DNA of 64,000 nucleotides from Micromonospora tulbaghiae. GTDB taxonomy: Bacteria > Actinomycetota > Actinomycetes > Mycobacteriales > Micromonosporaceae. The position numbers and the translations under genes are program-made. The notes under the pieces were generated by a model. The model was given only the letters and a program-made list of their open reading frames with translations. It did not search any database and was not told where the DNA came from. Positions 58,931 to 64,000 of this stretch are shown in pieces. The stretch lies in NCBI RefSeq assembly GCF_900091605.1, contig NZ_FMCQ01000005.1, positions 372,001 through 436,000 of the forward strand, read 5' to 3'. The first letter of the stretch is position 1, and each line of letters opens with the position of its first letter.

Positions 58931-59926
58931 GTGCCGGTCGTGGACGTGCACACGCACGTCGTACCGAAGGGTTGGCCGGACCTCGCCGCGGCGTGCGGCG
59001 GGTCCGGCTGGCCCTGGCTGCGGGTGGACTCCGAGCGCGCCGCCATGATCATGGTGGGGGAGACGGAGTTCCGCCCGATCGGCGCCCCGTGCTGGGACGC
59101 GCCGACCCGGCTGACCGACATGGACGCCGACGGCGTGGACGTGCAGGTCGTCTCGCCCACCCCGGTGTTCTTCAGCTACGACCGCCCGGCCGACCAGGCG
59201 GTCAAGGTGGCCCGGATCTTCAACGACCTCACGCTGGAGGTCACCGCCGCCGGCGGCGGCCGGCTGGTGCCGTTCTGCCAGGTGCCGTTGCAGGACCCGG
59301 ACGCGGCCTGCGCCGAGCTGGACCGCTGCCTGTCGGCGGGGCACGCCGGCGTCGAGATCGGTAACCACGTCGGTGACCGGGATCTGGACGACGAGGGCAT
59401 CGTGCAGTTCCTCACCCACTGCGCCGAGGTCGGCGCGCCGGTCTTCGTGCATCCGTGGGACATGCCCGGCGGCCCCCGGCTGGACCGGTGGATGGCGCGC
59501 TGGCTGACCGGGATGCCGGCCGAGACGCACCTGTCGGTGCTCGCCCTGATCCTCGGCGGCGTGTTCGACCGGGTGCCGGAGACGCTGCGGATCTGCTTCG
59601 CGCACGGCGGCGGCAGCTTCCCGTTCTGGCTGGGCCGCGCCGACAACGCCTGGCACCGCCGTGGCGACCTGGTACGCGGCGCGTCCAGCGCACCGCCCAG
59701 CTCCTACGTCGACCGGTTCCACGTGGACTCGGTGGTCTTCGAACCGGCCGCGCTGCGGCTGCTGGTGGACACCATGGGCGCCGAGCGGGTGCTGCTCGGC
59801 AGCGACTACCCCTACCCGCTGGGGGAGCGGCCGGTCGGCCAGGTGGTGCACCGGGCGGACTTCCTCACCGACGCGCAGCGGGACGCGCTGCTCGGCGGCA
59901 ACGCGCTGCGTTTCCTCGGCCGCTGA
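58931..59926 (+). CDS. nbaD: 2-amino-3-carboxymuconate 6-semialdehyde decarboxylase (ACMSD)
   Basis: A 331-residue amidohydrolase-fold decarboxylase. Metal ligands are His7 and His9 in VDVHTHVVPKGWPD, a histidine in VFVHPWDMPGG, and Asp in VLLGSDYPYPLGE; CFAHGGGSFPFWLGRADNAW is the conserved core. It removes CO2 from the ring-cleavage product, steering flux to 2-aminomuconate semialdehyde instead of quinolinate. GTG start 3 bp after the dioxygenase stop. A hairpin at 59937-59972 closes the run. Confidence 0.94.
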   Translation: MPVVDVHTHVVPKGWPDLAAACGGSGWPWLRVDSERAAMIMVGETEFRPIGAPCWDAPTRLTDMDADGVDVQVVSPTPVFFSYDRPADQAVKVARIFNDLTLEVTAAGGGRLVPFCQVPLQDPDAACAELDRCLSAGHAGVEIGNHVGDRDLDDEGIVQFLTHCAEVGAPVFVHPWDMPGGPRLDRWMARWLTGMPAETHLSVLALILGGVFDRVPETLRICFAHGGGSFPFWLGRADNAWHRRGDLVRGASSAPPSSYVDRFHVDSVVFEPAALRLLVDTMGAERVLLGSDYPYPLGERPVGQVVHRADFLTDAQRDALLGGNALRFLGR

Positions 59927-59936
59927 CGGCCGGCGC

Positions 59937-59972
59937 GAATGCGTCAGTCGTCCCGAGCCGACGGACGCATTC
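59937..59972 (+). terminator. Hairpin ending the tryptophan catabolic gene run
   Basis: GAATGCGTC and its complement GACGCATTC enclose an 18-nt loop 10 bp beyond the ACMSD stop. No T-run follows. It separates the kynurenine genes from the amidase. Confidence 0.55.
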
Positions 59973-60065
59973 CGAACCGCTGATGTCAGCCGGACACGGA
60001 CCTGACGGCCGCCCGCCGGACGTGTCGCCCGGCCTCCGGGCCGCCGGACCGGCAGGATGGACGGC

Positions 60066-61538
60066 ATGGCCGAGCCGCACGACCTGACCGCGCTGGAACA
60101 GGCCGCCGCGATCCGCCGGGGCGAGCTGTCCAGCCTGGAACTGGTCGAGCACCACCTGCGCCGGGTCGAGGCGCTCGGCGACACCGTCGGCGCTTTCGTC
60201 ACGGTCACCGCCGACCGGGCCCGGACCGCCGCCCGTGCCGCCGACGCGCTCGCGGCCGAGGAACGCGGCCCGCTGCACGGGGTGCCGACCGCTATCAAGG
60301 ACCTCACGCTCACCGCCGGGGTGCGGACCACCTTCGGCTCGGCCGCCTTCGCCGACTTCGTCCCGCCGGTCGACGCCGACGTGGTGCGCCTCCTGGCCGA
60401 CGCCGGCCTGGTCAGCCTCGGCAAGACCACCACCTCCGAACTCGGCTGCTCGCTCTACTCCGAGGGGCTGGTGGCACCGCCGGCCCGCAACCCGTGGGAT
60501 CTCGCGTACACCGCGGGCGGGTCAAGCGGCGGCGCGGCAGCGGCGGTCGCCGCCGGGCTCGTGCCGGTGGCGCAGGGCTCCGACGGCGGCGGCTCGCTGC
60601 GTATCCCGGCCGCGCTCTGCGGCCTGGTCGGCTACAAGCCGAGCCGGGGCATGGTCTCCGGCGGGCCGCTCGGCTTCGGCGGCTTCGGGCTGCCGGTGAA
60701 CGGGCCGATCGGCCGTACCGTCGGCGACGTGGCCGCGCTGCTCGACGTGCTCGCGCGCCCGGTGCCCGGCGAACCGTACCTGCCGCCGGCCGCGCCCGCC
60801 GGCGGGTACCTCGGCGTCACCCGCGCCGCCCGCGTCTCCGGCCCCGGCCGGCTGCGCGTCGGCCGCTTCACCACGCCGATGCTCGCCGACGAACCGGTCC
60901 ACCCGGACTGCGTCGCCGCCGTCGACCGGGCCGCCGCGCTGCTCACCGACGCCGGCCACGAGGTGGTCGACGTCCCCGCGCCGCTCGGCCACGAGGCGTG
61001 GCCGCTGTTCGAGACCGTCTGGTACGCGCTGGCGGTCACCCCGGTCCCGGCCGGGCGGGACGGCGACCTGCTGCCGCTGACCCGGTTCCTGCGCGAGCGC
61101 GGCGAGGCGCTCGGCGCGGCCCGGCTGATGGCCGCGCTCGGCGAACTCCAGGCGCAGGTACGCCGTGGCGTACGCCGTACCGCCGGTTGTGACCTGCTGC
61201 TCTGCCCGACGCTCGCGACCCCGCAGGCGCCGGTGGGCGCGTTCGCCGCCCTCGAACCGGCCGAGGACTTCGACCGGCAGCGGCGCTTCTCGCCGTACTG
61301 CGCGGTCTTCAACGTGACGGGCGATCCGTCCGTTTCGCTGCCGGTCGGACGGACCGCCGACGGGCTACCGGTCGGGGTGCTGCTCACCGGCCGGTACGGC
61401 GACGACGCGACACTGCTCGCCACTGCCGCGCAGCTGGAGCACCGGAGTGACGGATGGGATCAGCACCCCGCAATCTGGCGGGCCGCCGACTCCGCTAACG
61501 TGAACATCACAAGTGACGTGGGACGCGACCGGTCCTGA
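60066..61538 (+). CDS. Amidase-signature (AS) family hydrolase
   Basis: A 490-residue AS enzyme. The Ser-cisSer-Lys triad is Lys78 (TAIKDL), Ser153 in AGGSSGGAAAAVAAG, and the nucleophile Ser177 in GSDGGGSLRIPAAL. Substrates of the family range from amides to carbamates. It lies 139 bp after ACMSD on the same strand but has its own probable leaderless promoter (CAGGAT seven bases before the ATG) beyond a hairpin, so it is not clearly co-transcribed. It is the only hydrolase near the otherwise formamidase-less tryptophan pathway. Confidence 0.85.
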   Translation: MAEPHDLTALEQAAAIRRGELSSLELVEHHLRRVEALGDTVGAFVTVTADRARTAARAADALAAEERGPLHGVPTAIKDLTLTAGVRTTFGSAAFADFVPPVDADVVRLLADAGLVSLGKTTTSELGCSLYSEGLVAPPARNPWDLAYTAGGSSGGAAAAVAAGLVPVAQGSDGGGSLRIPAALCGLVGYKPSRGMVSGGPLGFGGFGLPVNGPIGRTVGDVAALLDVLARPVPGEPYLPPAAPAGGYLGVTRAARVSGPGRLRVGRFTTPMLADEPVHPDCVAAVDRAAALLTDAGHEVVDVPAPLGHEAWPLFETVWYALAVTPVPAGRDGDLLPLTRFLRERGEALGAARLMAALGELQAQVRRGVRRTAGCDLLLCPTLATPQAPVGAFAALEPAEDFDRQRRFSPYCAVFNVTGDPSVSLPVGRTADGLPVGVLLTGRYGDDATLLATAAQLEHRSDGWDQHPAIWRAADSANVNITSDVGRDRS

Positions 61539-61590
61539 CCGGCCGACCCGCACCATTCCTGGTCTCTCTTTCCGCCTGGGGGCGTTGGGA

Positions 61591-61893
61591 TTGTCTGTTA
61601 CCGAGACGTTGGTGGTCTTCGTCGGCATCCCGGCCGCCGCGGTGCTGCTGATCGCCGCCCTGGCGGCCGTCGGCAACCGCGGCAACGGTGGCGGCGCGAA
61701 GCGCTACCGGCCGGGCCGGCCCTTCGACTTCACTCCGGTCTGGTTCCTGGGCCGTCCGGAGCAGCTGGCCGACTCGGCCGGCACGGCGCTGGCCGCCGGG
61801 GCGCAGGCGCCGGCGTTGACCAGCCGCAAGCAGGAGCAGGCCGGCCGGGAGGCGCCGGCCGGTGGAACCGGAGGCGCAAGTGACCGTTGGTGA
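61591..61893 (+). CDS. Small membrane protein resembling cytochrome aa3 oxidase subunit CtaJ
   Basis: A 100-residue protein with one transmembrane helix near residues 5-28 (LVVFVGIPAAAVLLIAALAA), a basic stretch KRYRPGRPFDFTPVWFLGRP, and a low-complexity tail. This layout and the RYRPGRPFD segment match my recollection of CtaJ, an accessory subunit of the actinobacterial aa3 oxidase. The start is TTG at 61591, just before the helix. The DUF5130-like gene overlaps its end. Confidence 0.6.
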   Translation: MSVTETLVVFVGIPAAAVLLIAALAAVGNRGNGGGAKRYRPGRPFDFTPVWFLGRPEQLADSAGTALAAGAQAPALTSRKQEQAGREAPAGGTGGASDRW

Positions 61894-62293
61894 AGCGCGG
61901 CCCACGACGGGGACGGGCACCCCGCCCGACGTGCTGGACGGACCGTTCTCGACCCGTCAGCTGCTCCGCATCGACGAGGCGCTGCGCCTCGCCGACCAGG
62001 GCACCGGCCTGGTCTTCTCGGTCTACGTCGGCGGCCTCGACGAGCCGATCCGGGAGCACGCCGAGCGGCTGCACCGCCAGCTCGCCGACCCGGACCGCTC
62101 GGTGCTGATCGCGGTGTCGCCCAACCAGCGGCAGCTGGAGATCGTCACCGGCAAGTACGCGCGTAAGCGCATCCCGGACACGTACGCCAAGCTGGCCGCG
62201 CTCTCCATGGTGGCCTCCTTCGGCGGCGGCGACCTGGCCGGCGGCATCATCCAGGGCCTCGACCAGCTCGCCAGCCACGCCGGCAAGGGCTGA
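61880..62293 (+). CDS. DUF5130-like (TPM-related) protein
   Basis: A 137-residue protein: VLDGPFSTRQLLRIDEALRL, TGLVFSVYVGGLDEPIREHA, DRSVLIAVSPNQRQLEIVTG, and ASFGGGDLAGGIIQGLDQLA. This resembles the TPM/DUF5130 fold found in high-GC Gram-positives. Role unknown. GTG at 61880 was preferred, as GGAGG precedes it by six bases; another GTG is at 61862. It overlaps the CtaJ-like gene by 14 bp, so the two are coupled. Confidence 0.72.
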   Translation: MTVGEARPTTGTGTPPDVLDGPFSTRQLLRIDEALRLADQGTGLVFSVYVGGLDEPIREHAERLHRQLADPDRSVLIAVSPNQRQLEIVTGKYARKRIPDTYAKLAALSMVASFGGGDLAGGIIQGLDQLASHAGKG

Positions 62294-62312
62294 TCCGCCC
62301 GCACACACGACG

Positions 62313-62344
62313 AAGCCCGGCCCGCGCTCACGCGGGCCGGGCTT
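62313..62344 (+). terminator. Intrinsic terminator after the DUF5130-like gene
   Basis: AAGCCCGGCCCGCG and its complement form a perfect 14-bp stem with a CTCA loop, followed by TCTCGTTCG. Located 19 bp after the stop codon. Confidence 0.82.
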
Positions 62345-62377
62345 TCTCGTTCGCCGGCGGCGCAGGGCCCACGACGG

Positions 62378-62421
62378 CGGCCGGGGCCGGCGCGGGCTGC
62401 AGCCCGCGCCGGCCCCGGCCG
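62378..62421 (-). terminator. 44-bp perfect palindrome after pepN
   Basis: Twenty-two-base arms meet at CTG|CAG with no spacer. It lies 11 bp beyond the pepN stop codon and is a second, back-to-back terminator for the convergent minus-strand gene. Confidence 0.7.
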
Positions 62422-62432
62422 GCATGCCTCAC

Positions 62433-64000
62433 TCAGGCGCTGCGGGCGTCCCGCTCCCGGGCCTTCAGCGCGCGGACCACGCCGTCGCGGCCCTCGGCCA
62501 CCAGCCGGCGCAGCGACGCCGGCCGGCCGTCCTGGGCCAGCCACGCGTCGGTGGCCGCGACGGTGTCCTCCTCGACCAGGTACGCCGGGTACGCGAGCTG
62601 CACGAACTCCTGCGCCGGCTCGCTGTCGCGCTGCGCCCACACCTGGTCCACCGTGGCGAAGTACCGCTCCCGGTAGGGCGCGGTCAGCTCGACCTGCGCC
62701 GGGTGGGTGAAGCCCTGCAACAGTGCCCGGTTGCGCCAGTTGGGCAGCGCGTCCGGGCCGGTGAGCAGCGCCCACACCGCGGCCTTGTTCTCGGCGGTCG
62801 GCACCAACGCGTGCGCGTACGCGGCCTCCCGCTCGCCGCTGGCCGTACGGTCGGCGGCCAGCTCCGCGTCCACGTCGGCGGCACCGGCCGCGCCGTTGGC
62901 GACCAGCGACTGGAGCACCGTCCAGCGCAGCTCCGTGTCGACGGTCAGCCCCTCCGGCACGCCGTTGCCGTCCAGCCAGCCGCGCAGCGTGGCCAGGTCC
63001 TCGCCGGAGCGGGCCGACGAGGCGTACGCGCGGGCCCAGGCGAGCTGGAAGCCGCTGCCCGGCTCGGCCGCGGCGAGCGCGGTCCGGGCGGTACGGGACA
63101 GGTCGGCCCAGCCGGTCGGCGCCCACTCCGGGTCGGCGTAGAACGTGAGCGCGGTGGTGGCCTGCCGAAGCGTGGCCGTGACCAGGTTGATGTCGGTCTC
63201 CGCGGTCAGCCCGGCCAGCACCAGCGCCACGTAGTCGCGGGCCGACAGCTCGGCGTCACGGGTCATGTCCCAGGCGGCGGTCCAGCACAGCGCCCGGGCC
63301 AGCGACGAGTCGAAGCCGGCGATGTGCTGCACCACAGTGGCCATGGACCGCTCGTCCAGCCGCAGCTTGGCGTAGCTGAGGTCCTCGTCGTTGAGCAGCA
63401 GCACGTCGGCGGCGGGCCTGCCGTGCAGCTCGGACAGCTCGGTCAGCTCGCCGGTCACGTCCGTCTCGATCAGCTCGCGGCGCACCAGCCGGCCGTCGGT
63501 CAGGTCGTACAGGCCGACGCCGATGCGGTGGGTACGCAGCGTCGGGTAGCCGGCCGGCGCCTCCTGCCGGACCACCACCCGCTCGTACGTGCCGTCGGCG
63601 CCGATGGTCACCTCGGGGCGCAACGTGTTGACCTGCGCGGTCTCCAGCCACTGGGCGGCGAACTTGCGCAGCTCCCGGCCGGAGGCCGACTCCAGCTCGG
63701 ACAGCAGGTCGTCGAAGGTGGCGTTGCCCCAGGCGTGCTTGCCGAAGTAGGCGCGCAGGCCGGCCAGGAACGGCTCCTCGCCCACGTACGCGACGAGCTG
63801 CTTGAGCACGCTCGCGCCCTTGGCGTACGTGATGCCGTCGAAGTTGACCTCGACGGCCTCCAGGTCCGGCATCTCGCAGTAGACCGGGTGGGTGGAGGAG
63901 AGCTGGTCCTGCCGGTAACCCCAGTTCTTGCGGATCGACAGGAACGTGGTCCAGGCATCGGTGAAGCGGGTGGCGTGCGTGTTGCACCAGTGGCTGGCCC
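62433..64000 (-). CDS. pepN: Aminopeptidase N (M1 family), C-terminal part; 5' end outside the window
   Basis: The last ~522 residues of an M1 metallo-aminopeptidase, open to the right edge. It begins after the zinc-binding HExxH, which must lie beyond base 64000, with ATRFTDAWTTFLSIRKNWGY, RQDQLSSTHPV, VEVNFDGITYAKGASVLKQL and VAYVGEEPFLAGLRAYFGKH, highly typical of actinobacterial PepN. The helical ERAP1-like C-terminal domain follows (DVLLLNDEDLSYAKLRLDER). It removes N-terminal amino acids from peptides in the cytoplasm. It converges with the DUF5130-like gene across two hairpins. Confidence 0.93.
   Translation of the reverse strand, partial: ASHWCNTHATRFTDAWTTFLSIRKNWGYRQDQLSSTHPVYCEMPDLEAVEVNFDGITYAKGASVLKQLVAYVGEEPFLAGLRAYFGKHAWGNATFDDLLSELESASGRELRKFAAQWLETAQVNTLRPEVTIGADGTYERVVVRQEAPAGYPTLRTHRIGVGLYDLTDGRLVRRELIETDVTGELTELSELHGRPAADVLLLNDEDLSYAKLRLDERSMATVVQHIAGFDSSLARALCWTAAWDMTRDAELSARDYVALVLAGLTAETDINLVTATLRQATTALTFYADPEWAPTGWADLSRTARTALAAAEPGSGFQLAWARAYASSARSGEDLATLRGWLDGNGVPEGLTVDTELRWTVLQSLVANGAAGAADVDAELAADRTASGEREAAYAHALVPTAENKAAVWALLTGPDALPNWRNRALLQGFTHPAQVELTAPYRERYFATVDQVWAQRDSEPAQEFVQLAYPAYLVEEDTVAATDAWLAQDGRPASLRRLVAEGRDGVVRALKARERDARSA

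Overview
The window is very GC-rich DNA from an actinomycete, most likely a member of the Micromonosporaceae (Micromonospora or a close relative). The grounds are the extreme third-position GC, the actinobacterial gene families (SURF1, a CtaJ-like protein, class F sortase, ATP-dependent ligase B, EttA, M1 PepN), DnaA boxes of the TTGTCCACA type, and many genes that appear to be leaderless, with a -10 hexamer 6-8 nt before the start codon. This placement is inferred from content, not from a marker gene.

Layout. 1-7.7 kb: the 3' part of a glycogen-debranching-type glucosidase, small enzymes, a PlsC acyltransferase, and a minus-strand signalling operon (histidine kinase, kinase-like membrane protein without the kinase motifs, LuxR-type regulator, unknown protein). 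7.8-12.9 kb: single-gene units, including a MerR/SDR pair sharing a palindromic promoter, a lone barstar-like protein and a Nudix hydrolase. 13.0-14.4 kb: an atypical, lower-GC patch. A tRNA-Arg gene has a 49-bp partial duplicate 651 bp away, and between them lie an NTF2-like gene and the tail of a tyrosine integrase, so this looks like the scar of an integrated element. 14.5-17 kb: a protease-like protein, a lipase-like hydrolase and a ribosome-hibernation-type protein. 17-34.8 kb: an SSB paralogue, then cobalamin genes in three groups (cobD-cobQ; a degenerate cobB with a GNAT gene; cobC-cobT-cysG) interleaved with a dipeptidase, DNA ligase B, SURF1 and a bifunctional penicillin-binding protein. 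35-39 kb: a trehalose operon, otsA plus an otsB-GH15 fusion. 39.2-49 kb: a toxin-antitoxin relic, EttA, a thioesterase, truncated haemoglobin, an MFS transporter, MscS, an HNH protein, and a class F sortase with a surface protein.

49-60 kb carries the most coherent system: an Lrp/AsnC regulator divergent from eleven tightly packed genes. Together these encode almost complete degradation of tryptophan through kynurenine and 3-hydroxyanthranilate, then the 2-aminomuconate meta-cleavage branch to pyruvate and acetyl-CoA. Only kynurenine formamidase is not recognisable; an amidase-signature enzyme lies just downstream. 61.5-64 kb holds a CtaJ-like subunit, a DUF5130-like protein, two strong hairpins and the C-terminal part of aminopeptidase N running off the right edge.

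No CRISPR array, insertion sequence, rRNA or complete phage was seen. Coding calls rest on translated motifs, third-position GC, start context and neighbour spacing; no database search was possible.
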